A stretch of 64,000 bases of DNA, from the NCBI GenBank assembly GCA_009768925.2, contig VHIT02000024.1:248001-312000 (forward strand), written 5' to 3'. This document shows, one piece after another, positions 57,001-64,000 of the stretch; positions within the stretch are counted from its first letter, which is position 1; every line of letters begins with the position of its first letter. The notes under the pieces were generated by a model, which saw only the letters and a program-made list of their open reading frames with translations, was not told the DNA's origin and made no database searches. The DNA is from Cryptosporidium bovis. Lineage: Eukaryota > Apicomplexa > Conoidasida > Eucoccidiorida > Cryptosporidiidae. Position numbers and translations under genes: made by a program.

Positions 57001-57932
57001 ATATTGAATATAATAAAAAAGAGGTTCAAAACGATGGCAGTCAATCACCCCCTGTGATTTTAAATATTGAATTAATAAATTATGACTATGAGAGTAGCAA
57101 AGACAACAGATTATTTGTAAATAGCAATTATCAGTTACAAAATAAGATATACCAAGCATATGTCAAAATAATAGAAAAGACTCTTAATTTAAGACTGAAT
57201 GAGTTATATACGGAACATAAGAAACAGAATAACATGAACAACAATATACTTATAGAGCTAATAAGAGGAATATTTCAGTCATGTACAATACTATTGTGGA
57301 GATCAGAATCCATTGTCTTTGAGATACTGAATATAATCAAAGTGTTTAACTTGGCTATACTTGACATTGATGAAAACAATAGTAATACATTAATCATGAA
57401 TATTCCAATACTTATCGGAATAAACAATGATAAAGTTTACGGAATTAGTGGAAATAACAATAATTTAAATGCTAATAATGGTGCATTATCATCCCCATTG
57501 CTGTCAAACAACAGTGCGGCTGGAGCAATTTTATCTCCTATAACACCAAACTCCTTGACTTCAAAGCTCTCACCTCACTTACTTATATCAACAAGACCTA
57601 TAATAAGCATTAAGTTCAACATTACAAATTCTCTATTCAATTCAATAGGAACATTGGCTAATTCAATTCAGGATGTTCATGTGTACAATGTAAATGAGGA
57701 CATTTGTCATAATATGGTACGGATATTCAAGGAACAAATTCATGAAATTGAGCTCAATAAAAATAAGACTTTTTCTGCTGTTTATTTAGGCTATAATTGT
57801 TTGTTATCAATTATCCAAAATACCATTCAAGAGGGTGGTAAGAACCAATTGATATGGAAAAGACCCCTTGAAAAATTCGCTCCTAGACTATTAAATGCTG
57901 TACAAATAAGCAAACTGCACCAAAACTACTAA
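54030..57932 (+). CDS. Probable KNL1/Spc7-like kinetochore scaffold
   Basis: 1300 residues, ATG at 54030. The N-terminal 600 residues are disordered and full of S/T-P sites (SVTPRRK, ETPTRKK, STPKKRARV, STPRTRR, KTPKSQKK, SITPNTPG), as expected for a CDK-regulated protein. KKVQF (287-291) is a PP1-docking RVxF motif. At about 637, GYTWEEFLSLLNLNY resembles the start of the Spc7/KNL1 domain. A coiled coil runs about 780-950, then EFAGFTWDLFTIN leads into a 340-residue globular C-terminus that could be RWD-like. This order (PP1 motif, disordered tail, coiled coil, RWD) is that of KNL1. I see no clear MELT repeats. Alternative: an unrelated mitotic scaffold. Confidence 0.7.
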   Translation: MNQENTKSLNTRSVTPRRKILEENKLSFEETPTRKKNDSLKRESSISGGRKVGTKVGSANSREENISSSSRRVHKKENIVLSDEKSSLTPQVGTPGGTPYMLRSKTKELKSSDKRTPRNEMRNNISKKDMIMPPLDLSNGSNNESEFYKFEENINSNDNDNVKNNNNLSVSSVYSTPKKRARVLNMNEGRVDNKFSRMETNDKEKNDIGLNDVDILNSNSTGRRQGSSRNNIKSTPRTRRHENTSINNGNNVDDCTVKDRKSILKQYDPDNVNTTTMSNIKTPKSQKKVQFGVKNLIIIDESLQEDNANKLYLNNRDTLSDMNLNNGDRMSILSEFDDPGSGNIAYNFPSLEELIGKDESSKEDSAMNTKGDICVIDKNSVIDASDCKSNIVDINNDSNIEITRNNETKVNCSNKEKIDFQFENNENFDITDQINISNYSISCRDSITPNTPGAFLSVVMKNLSSVNFSEDKKDEIEDIIEEEMEKNDECIQEDNNMIRSEIGSENNDNTEIENGNIETTLEVTEENINLEENSFLNDKKIVHEETVVKDSIDINNKHSDNKFNEKLIETLENESKVEEDRNESVCETSTRLNELLTPKTRCSNSRNTAKKTLSPRSESLLNSLYSAKSILNIVPKGYTWEEFLSLLNLNYTMDSFNMLEFNDLDIVYTTGIMDVVNGNSNNDNKELINQLNNFKENTCYKEAIEKYKVQLIKSIKSQIWEDIEKEKLMKVYTDVIFENKYKNNLLKFPESELATVLAIIVNKSRYGSKQDEKIKNELLNRLSKYFSIENGNSNSNTGKDNKDNIFYIESWLYWNEEIIFPYKKTLLKKYDEYIKKFMEINEQIISHKNRIQNSYVLLSTLESCQISEMHVNETYWDAMKLIHENINNYKEEINRMNNYIKVMTNNKNNLNKLLIKEEELSNSLISELNSWKYKKNNLKSNLNSLRIKEEFAGFTWDLFTINKFQTIISLHNNSQYPVKIRVAIEWNINGDIEYNKKEVQNDGSQSPPVILNIELINYDYESSKDNRLFVNSNYQLQNKIYQAYVKIIEKTLNLRLNELYTEHKKQNNMNNNILIELIRGIFQSCTILLWRSESIVFEILNIIKVFNLAILDIDENNSNTLIMNIPILIGINNDKVYGISGNNNNLNANNGALSSPLLSNNSAAGAILSPITPNSLTSKLSPHLLISTRPIISIKFNITNSLFNSIGTLANSIQDVHVYNVNEDICHNMVRIFKEQIHEIELNKNKTFSAVYLGYNCLLSIIQNTIQEGGKNQLIWKRPLEKFAPRLLNAVQISKLHQNY

Positions 57933-58308
57933 ATTAACGTTAAAGCTCACTTAAATTACAAAGTCAAATGATATGGAAATTAGGAGAATTCATTATTCAA
58001 GTAGTAATTACGTTATCTAAATAGCTCGGCACAAACTAAAAATAGGTTATTATCATATCATAGTACTTAAATTTGTATTTTTTATATTCATTATCATATT
58101 TGTAGTCCTTGATTTTTTTCTGTTAAAAACGACGAATTGACTATGAACAAAAATATTAATTTCCTCTTTCTTGCTTCTAAACACTTACACCCTGGTTGTA
58201 TTCGTCTAAATGCCGTTTACTTATTGGTCGTTTTGCTCCTTAACCACCAACGGCGTGATATGTCACGACTTAAGCATTTACTGAGTTAATTTTATTGCCG
58301 TTGTAAGG
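57933..58308. other. Short convergent intergenic region
   Basis: 376 bp between the stops of the KNL1-like gene (+) and the kinase (-). Contains a GC-richer patch CACCAACGGCGTGATATGTCACG near 58245-58267 but no gene that I can support. Confidence 0.5.
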
Positions 58309-59820
58309 TTAGTTGTTATAATTCTCCTTTTTCAAATCATCTGTCCTTTTATCCTGTTTAAATTCGACATCTTTAATACTTGGAATGTAAATTAAACTCT
58401 GGTTTAATTTAGCCCTAACATAGTAATTAATACTTTTGTATATTTTTTCTATCATATTGTTCCTAATTATGTCCCTAATATCAAATTTGTTGTTGAAGTA
58501 ATAAAGCTCTTTTTCTATGCTCTGAAAATTAACATATGCATACTTTGACTTGTACTTTAGAGTGAATTTATGGTTAATTAATTGGTTACAGCTCCAGCGT
58601 TTGTCCAAGTCAATTGTTAACATTTTGTCCAAAAAATCTAAATATAGCTTTGAAAATGACCTTATTTTGTTTATTATTAACAGATTCTTTTTTTTAGTAT
58701 CTTCATCCTTATCATTGAGCAACATATTTATGTACATATCAATTACAGATAAAGATTTAGGATCATTTGAATTGTTCTTATTGTACGTAGATCCTAATTC
58801 AACATTTATATGCCCTCCTTTGTTCCAATTTTTAAACAACTCATGGATTTTCGGAACATCTCCTATAGACAACTCTAACAATGTTACCCCAAGTGACCAT
58901 ATGTCAGTTAAATTATTATACTCCCTGTGTTGGATTAATTCTGGCGACATCCACTGCAATGTACCTGATGATATTTTTGGGGTATTGTTATCAACTATAG
59001 TATCTATTATTTGTGACACTCCAAAATCCAATAATTTAATTTTACAATTCTCATAATTTATCATTATATTTGTAGATTTTATGTCCTTGTGTACTCTTTT
59101 ATACCTATAGCTACTCTCATCTAACGCCACCAATACTTTTAATATAGATTCTGATACATAACATATCAAACTTTCTGGAAATGGACCATAAGATTTATAT
59201 ATATCCCTCAATGTGTATCCCGATATATACTCTGTTACAAATGCCAAATAGTGAGGCTTAATGCAAAACGACTCATAGTAACATATTGCATTCTCGTGAC
59301 CATTTAGTGCAGTTAATATGTTTATTTCGTCACTTATTTGGTCTATTACATCTATTATTATATTACTACATATAGTATCGTTTCTATTATTTTTTATTTT
59401 CTCAAAATCTATTATCTTAATTGCCACAAGTTTGTTGTCATCTTCTATATCACTGTTAATGCTACTTCTACTTGCGAGAAATACGTTGCCATAATACCCA
59501 TAACCTAGTAACTTTGCTATCTTATATTCGTATCTCTCCGAACGAAACATACTTTTGTTAATAAAAAAGTCAAATATCTCACATGTTCTACCTTCATCAT
59601 CCAAATTCTCAACACTTTCTGATAATAAATTGACCCCATTTTTATTACTATAAACGCACTCTATATTTTCTTGTGTTCCCGATAAAGACAACTCTAAAGG
59701 CGATAAAAAATTATCCACATTTTCAGAGTAATCACTTAGTATATCATCATAGTCATCCCCACTAAATGATTTACCATCACTTAAAAAATTTTCCGTACTT
59801 ATCTTCTCCTTCAACGGCAT
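58309..59820 (-). CDS. STE20/STE-like protein kinase
   Basis: 503 residues, ATG at 59820. An acidic, disordered N-terminus (about 1-90) precedes a kinase domain at about 98-435. Landmarks: Gly loop LGYGYYGNV (105-113), VAIK lysine K135, probable alpha-C Glu165, catalytic HKDIKSTN (244-251; D246, N251), DFG 265-267, and SGTLQWMSPE (285-294). The last is typical of STE kinases (GTPxWMAPE). The HRD arginine is replaced by Lys, and an Asn/Lys-rich insertion sits near 330-380. The C-terminal 70 residues are basic. Catalytic residues are complete, so it should be active. Substrate and pathway are unknown; MAP4K/MST relatives are the nearest family by motif. Confidence 0.85.
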   Translation of the reverse strand: MPLKEKISTENFLSDGKSFSGDDYDDILSDYSENVDNFLSPLELSLSGTQENIECVYSNKNGVNLLSESVENLDDEGRTCEIFDFFINKSMFRSERYEYKIAKLLGYGYYGNVFLASRSSINSDIEDDNKLVAIKIIDFEKIKNNRNDTICSNIIIDVIDQISDEINILTALNGHENAICYYESFCIKPHYLAFVTEYISGYTLRDIYKSYGPFPESLICYVSESILKVLVALDESSYRYKRVHKDIKSTNIMINYENCKIKLLDFGVSQIIDTIVDNNTPKISSGTLQWMSPELIQHREYNNLTDIWSLGVTLLELSIGDVPKIHELFKNWNKGGHINVELGSTYNKNNSNDPKSLSVIDMYINMLLNDKDEDTKKKNLLIINKIRSFSKLYLDFLDKMLTIDLDKRWSCNQLINHKFTLKYKSKYAYVNFQSIEKELYYFNNKFDIRDIIRNNMIEKIYKSINYYVRAKLNQSLIYIPSIKDVEFKQDKRTDDLKKENYNN

Positions 59821-60164
59821 TTTAACCTTTTATTATAAACAATCAGCAAAAATATCCTATTTATATTCATTACATTCTCTAATATTTTTTAAATATGTTG
59901 TATTTAAAGCATTTCACTCTTCAATAAACACATAATCTCCTCCCTAGTTAGTTGTCCATAATTCAGTACAAACAACTAATACAGTATAAATGTGGATATT
60001 TAATATCAGAGGAAAAAACATTAATTAAAATTGAATGTGTAAAAGGCAATTAATAAATTATTATTTTTTTCAAATAGTATACCGGCATCACCTATTAAAC
60101 TTATTTCAGATTTACTTTTTCCTAGATAAAATATTTGGAAAGTTTGAATTTATAACTATCTGTT

Positions 60165-60222
60165 TATTTATTATGTTTAATGTAAATATATATACATAAA
60201 TTTACATTAAACATAATAAATA
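60165..60222. repeat. Perfect 23-bp inverted repeat with 12-nt loop
   Basis: Arms 60165-60187 and 60200-60222 pair over 23 bases without mismatch (for example TTATGTTTAATG with CATTAAACATAA), loop ATATATACATAA. AT-rich but with two G-C pairs and mixed sequence, so not a simple TA run. Confidence 0.85.
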
Positions 60223-60239
60223 GCAAGTTTGATAGATAC

Positions 60240-60271
60240 CAAAGCACCATTTTCATAAAAATGGTACTTTG
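60240..60271. repeat. 13-bp hairpin with CATA tetraloop
   Basis: CAAAG-C-ACCATTTT pairs with AAAATGGT-A-CTTTG; one mismatch, 4-nt loop. It lies 17 nt from the 23-bp hairpin. Confidence 0.75.
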
Positions 60272-60935
60272 TCCTCTTAAAATCAAAAAGGTAAAGTAAA
60301 TGGCCTAATTCAGATATAAGATGATAATAGAGCCATTTCAGATAAAAATCAACAGAAAGAGTTGAAATTAATGCATTTATTAGTAATAGAAGCAACATGC
60401 TTTGGGTTTATCATAATAATATTAATAACTCTAGAACTAAACATAACTATTGAATAATTAAGTGGCTTAGATGCTAATATTTGCCTTCACGATGTGAAAC
60501 TACAAATAAATGTGTCAGTTTGTGTGCATCCAATTTCGTTTTTTTCAAATGCGAGTTAGATTTCTAAATTAATACAATACAATATTCCACATTACCAAAG
60601 TAAGTTGTATAGACATTAAAAAATGTTTGTGTTTATCCCATTCTTCCTCCCTCCTACAACTAATGGTGTACAATAAATAAGACTCTTCATATCAAATGAG
60701 CTTTGCAATGACAAAGTAAAAGGATAGCATTCACTTGTCAGAACAAGAACGAAGGCTTTGTCTTAAGTATTTGTATTCTTTATGTTTGAAAGAAGTAACA
60801 AAACTAAGAATTTTAGGATTAAATGATTTGCTTTTTTAATTTTTTCGCTTACTAAACATTTTTTACCAGTAAAATAATATATTTGTTAAACACACAATAA
60901 ATATTAAGATAATCGAGAACAAATTAGTTGGTTGG

Positions 60936-62147
60936 TTATACGTTGTTATAATCGACAGGTATGCCAAACTGATTCGCAATTCTCCTTATCTTCATTCTTA
61001 TTTCCCAATCATTCTCAAGAGTAAATCCTTTAATGAGACCTTCACCAAATAGTGTGTCCCAAACCTGGAGTTCTTTAACTTTGTCATTGAGATAAATAAA
61101 AACTTCCTCATTTGGGAATATTGATAAATACAATTCAAGCAACACCTTTTTGCTTATATTATTTATCGTGTCACTGCTTTTCTCAGTACTGTTATCTGAA
61201 TCACTAAAATTGTTATTCGAATTTTTAAGTTTGTTTGAAAGTCTAAGTGCAATACTTGCAGTTAGGAAATAACAGACCCAGTCGTTTTTGTGGGACAATA
61301 ATATATATTTTGCATTGTGTTTATTTCTCTTATCATTTTTACTATAAATGCCTAGCTGGTTTTCATAAGAATCCGACAGTGCTATGGTAGGTATATTGTT
61401 TTTTTTAATGGTATCAATGAACATTCCCTCCAAATCACTACAGTAATGGTTCATTCTCAGTCCACGAACATTTTTATATATTCCAGTCTCTTCATCTTTA
61501 CTAGGCCTTCCCATTGATATTAACATACTAAATTGATTATGCGTATTATTTAGGAATTCCTCCCATTCTGAATCAATACCTGGTTGGGGTACAACTCCAA
61601 CTACGTATATCTTACCCTTTTCAAAAAGCAGATTTTTAGGTGGGAAACCTATTTCTTGATTTATATCAACGTAGTTCTTAAAGTAATTCTCATTGCTTAG
61701 AATGTCAGATATAATAGGCTGATTTATCGAATCAGTTAATATAACAACTGTCAATCCTAAATTAGACAATGCGTTTGACAAAATTGATAATCCAATAATT
61801 CCATCTTTTTCTGTTGGGGGAAGATGACTTACATTATTCGGAGACAATGCGAGCAATCCAATGATCCCTAATTCGCCATCTTTAATATTTAAACTACTCC
61901 TAAATATCATATCGCTAACTTCCGATATTGTATTTATGCTTATCTCATTTTTATATTCTTTAATTGACTTTCTGGGAGATATTGTATCCTTAAAAATAAG
62001 TGATTCATACTGTTCAAGTGCATCATCTAACGATAACTTCTCCTCCATATTTCCATAGTATCTTGGGAAGGCCATTTTTTTAGTATCTGTATCATTTTCA
62101 GATGACTTTGTCACGTTTAATACATTTATGTTGTTTTCTTCAGACAT
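60936..62147 (-). CDS. D-glutamate cyclase-like (DUF4392 family) protein
   Basis: 403 residues from ATG 62147; a TTG-started extension is ignored. Two segments suggest the DUF4392/D-glutamate cyclase family. HLPPTEKDGIIGLSILSNAL (about 108-127) resembles the PxTDGPxGAxxLAxxL entry of a Rossmann-like fold, with LGLTVVILTD after it. FSMLISMGRPSKDEETGIYKNVRG (about 206-229) resembles ERPGRxxDGxYxNMRG. In the usual GDGGNEIGMG position it reads SDSYENQLG, so the active site is divergent. Family enzymes convert D-glutamate to 5-oxo-D-proline. No signal peptide is seen; the first 60 residues are charged. The call is motif-based and tentative; a diverged, non-enzymatic relative is possible. Confidence 0.6.
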   Translation of the reverse strand: MSEENNINVLNVTKSSENDTDTKKMAFPRYYGNMEEKLSLDDALEQYESLIFKDTISPRKSIKEYKNEISINTISEVSDMIFRSSLNIKDGELGIIGLLALSPNNVSHLPPTEKDGIIGLSILSNALSNLGLTVVILTDSINQPIISDILSNENYFKNYVDINQEIGFPPKNLLFEKGKIYVVGVVPQPGIDSEWEEFLNNTHNQFSMLISMGRPSKDEETGIYKNVRGLRMNHYCSDLEGMFIDTIKKNNIPTIALSDSYENQLGIYSKNDKRNKHNAKYILLSHKNDWVCYFLTASIALRLSNKLKNSNNNFSDSDNSTEKSSDTINNISKKVLLELYLSIFPNEEVFIYLNDKVKELQVWDTLFGEGLIKGFTLENDWEIRMKIRRIANQFGIPVDYNNV

Positions 62148-63740
62148 TGTTATTGTTTCTACTGTGAGTATAACTATATATTTGTTAAAAAGCAATCTTT
62201 CTTCTGTTTACATATATGCATTAAGTTTGTTTATTTCTTAGCGTGTATACCTATATATATATAAATATATGTGAATGTGGAGTTATTCGGGTTTGTCCCA
62301 AATTAATTCTAGCCTTATTTCTTCTTGAACACAGGAAAAAAAGAAGTCAACTCAACCTTTTATCTAAACCCAACTTGGTTGTTGACTATCCTATTTGTGA
62401 TATTTCGCGAAATTGCAGATATAAATTAATTGAACCTTAAAGCTGTACTATTTACAAAAACAACAATGATAACAACGAAATTATTTATTAATATTCTTTA
62501 CCCTCAAATAATGATAAACTACGTCTATATCGCTAATTTATTCAATTTAATTATTTATTTAAAATAATGGAATAACAAGAAGCATGTACATATCTCGTTT
62601 AATCTGTCTTCTCAAATAAATGAGCATTATATATAAGTTTCTAGTGTGGGATATACTATTTAAATGCTTAATGTCCCTCTCTATGACTCGAAAATCTCAA
62701 ATTAACTAAAATACACCAACCACCAGCATACCTGAGCAATTAAATATGCACTTGGGCGCCACGAGGTGCAACTTTCGGCATTTCTCTTTCAGAGGACCGG
62801 CCACTTAGTGCGGCAAACAGTGAAATAGTATAAACAAATAAAAGGAGTGAACATTAGATAAAAAGAAGGGACTATCGCATATAGATCTAGAGCAAAAAAC
62901 TTTTATTATTCCAAGTAATTTTCTAAACGAAGTCAGTGAATTTAAATGTACGCCACTGCAAATGCTAATCTTGCTACATTCAGAGTTCCACTCTTTCTCC
63001 ACTTGGTTGGCGTAAATAACGCCATGAGTCAGTAGACCGTCGTGATTGAGTAGAACATTATTCATCATCATAAGCAAAATTAGTCTTTTACTTATTTAGT
63101 AGAACTCCACTTTAGCATTGGAGGAAGATGATTTCTAATAAAACTATAAAATACATATTTGTATATATATACGCGGACAAAAATTCGTTTAAAATAGTAT
63201 TAATTAATAGTAGTAGCCTTATGGGACTAATGCGTCTGTAATCCATAAAATTAACATCTGAAGTTCATGATAATAAGAATTTTGAATTTTTACAAAATCT
63301 TTTTCTCCATTTTTTTTACCTGTGCAAAATTAACCGAGAAAAAAGAACACTACGAGTAAGTCATATATAACCTGCAATCGGAAAAATAAAATAAATTTTC
63401 TGTCTCAGGCGCCACATGCAGTAAATTTATACTGCATGACAAGCACGACAAAACTCATTCACTGTCATTTATAATTTACATGTGAATGTAAAAATGTTTG
63501 TTACTATTTATCAAACAAATGGGGCAAAGATGATAGTAGTAAGTTACATGTAAACTCGGCGCACAAGTAAGTTTTATGCACATTTGTTTTGGTGCTTGTG
63601 GATTAAAATGTTAAAATTAAAGCATGTACACGAATATCGTGTGTTAGTTTAATTCAATAGAATAAATCGACATATATTTTTGTATGTGGAAACAGTAAAT
63701 GGGATGAATTAATGTAAGAAAAGAACAGTAGTAGGAAATA
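62148..63740. promoter_or_regulatory. 1.6-kb divergent promoter region
   Basis: Between the D-glutamate-cyclase-like ATG (-) and the right-edge gene ATG (+). E2F-like cores: GGGCGCCA 62754-62761, AGGCGCCA 63407-63414, CGGCGCA 63557-63563. Directly after the second core comes a 9-bp inverted repeat of a TGCAT-type motif (63415-63438). TTACATGTAA at 63544-63553 is another palindrome. A 90-codon minus frame (62805-63077) has low-quality composition and is not called. Confidence 0.45.
63407..63438. promoter_or_regulatory. Composite site: AGGCGCCA followed by CATGCAGTA-N6-TACTGCATG
   Basis: E2F-like core (63407-63414) abuts a perfect 9-bp inverted repeat (63415-63423 and 63430-63438, spacer AATTTA) carrying TGCAT half-sites. 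303-334 bp upstream of the ATG at 63741. Confidence 0.55.
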
Positions 63741-64000
63741 ATGATTAAGCACATATTTAATCTATTTGATTATAATACGTTGATAGTAAAAAAAGATGAC
63801 AATGGGTTAAAAAACAAGTATGCAAATATGGTAGTGGAAATAGAAGGAGACCCAGTAACAAGAAGAAACAGCTTGACACCGAGGTCGACGCCAATATTAC
63901 TGGAATTTGAGCTGAATATTGCAAATAACAAAAACAATGATAGTTTTAGATGTATGGTTGTTGATTTCGAGTTGATGGATGAAGATGTGATATTATCAAA
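63741..64000 (+). CDS. Unrecognised gene, 5' 86 codons, cut by right edge
   Basis: An open frame from ATG 63741 to the edge: MIKHIFNLFDYNTLIVKKDD at the start, then an S/T-P-containing stretch RRNSLTPRSTP (about 41-51), then LLEFELNIAN and CMVVDFELMDEDVI, which look like beta strands of an ordered domain. Composition is coding-like and a well-marked promoter region precedes it. Function unknown. Confidence 0.6.
   Translation, partial: MIKHIFNLFDYNTLIVKKDDNGLKNKYANMVVEIEGDPVTRRNSLTPRSTPILLEFELNIANNKNNDSFRCMVVDFELMDEDVILS

Larger units (their letters stand above)
59821..60935. other. 1.1-kb intergenic region with two strong adjacent hairpins
   Basis: Between the kinase start (-) and the stop of the D-glutamate-cyclase-like gene (-). 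It contains a 23-bp perfect hairpin at 60165-60222 and a 13-bp (one mismatch) hairpin at 60240-60271. No coding frame is convincing; a 63-codon minus frame at 60207-60398 runs through the hairpins. Confidence 0.5.

Noticed and set aside
53247-60466. TTGAATAATTAAGT repeated at the CHD stop, 90 bp later and near 60450
   Set aside because: A low-complexity AT 14-mer without flanking similarity; recurrence is plausible by chance.
62805-63077. 90-codon minus-strand frame
   Set aside because: No motif, starts with a Met run, lies in a promoter region; probably chance.
1-64000. CRISPR arrays, insertion sequences, rRNA operons, viral genes
   Set aside because: No regularly spaced repeats, transposase motifs, rRNA signatures or viral replication or capsid motifs seen on either strand.

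Overview
This is a eukaryotic, AT-rich, gene-dense nuclear window. I read it as part of a Cryptosporidium (apicomplexan) chromosome. The reasons are: nearly all genes are single-exon; proteins carry Asn-, Asp- and Ser-rich low-complexity tracts; genes on both strands are separated by 0.2-2.3 kb of very AT-rich DNA; and E2F-like (TGGCGCCA / CCCGCC) and TGCAT-type AP2-like motifs recur upstream of genes. I cannot assign a species. Roughly two thirds of the window is coding by my sum of gene lengths.

Layout, left to right. 1-12273 (-) is the 5' 12.3 kb of one giant gene, a TOM1/HUWE1/UPL1-type HECT E3 ligase whose catalytic end lies off the left edge. It is divergent from prefoldin subunit 6 (two exons). 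Next come a CNNM/DUF21 membrane transporter (+), a SERBP1/HABP4-like ribosome/mRNA-binding protein (-) and a Nab2/ZC3H14-like poly(A)-binding zinc-finger protein (-). An unrecognised 503-aa protein (+) follows. Ribosomal protein L14 (+) has an unusually long 804-nt intron that holds a convincing box C/D snoRNA. After it are an N-myristoylated MGRN1-like RING E3 (+), a centrin (-) and a coiled-coil protein (-). From 30 to 38 kb lie 14-3-3 (-), ribosomal protein L12 (-), a UBA-UBX protein (-), two tRNA-Pro genes in opposite orientation and an Asn-rich orphan (-).

From 38 kb rightward: a SART1/Snu66 tri-snRNP protein (+), the Spb1/FTSJ3 rRNA 2'-O-methyltransferase (-), a 2348-aa CHD-family remodeller with a bromodomain between its two chromodomains (+), a probable KNL1/Spc7 kinetochore scaffold with a PP1-docking motif (+), a STE-like protein kinase (-), a D-glutamate-cyclase-like protein (-), and the first 86 codons of an unrecognised gene (+) cut by the right edge.

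These are core nuclear functions (ubiquitin, ribosome biogenesis, mRNA 3'-end and splicing, chromatin, mitosis) with no operon logic and no mobile element, CRISPR or virus-like feature. The most informative non-coding observations are the U30/SNORD30-like snoRNA in the RPL14 intron, several perfect intergenic hairpins (16-23 bp stems), and paired E2F-like/AP2-like palindromes. All start codons were chosen as ATG; several longer frames that begin with GTG or TTG were shortened.
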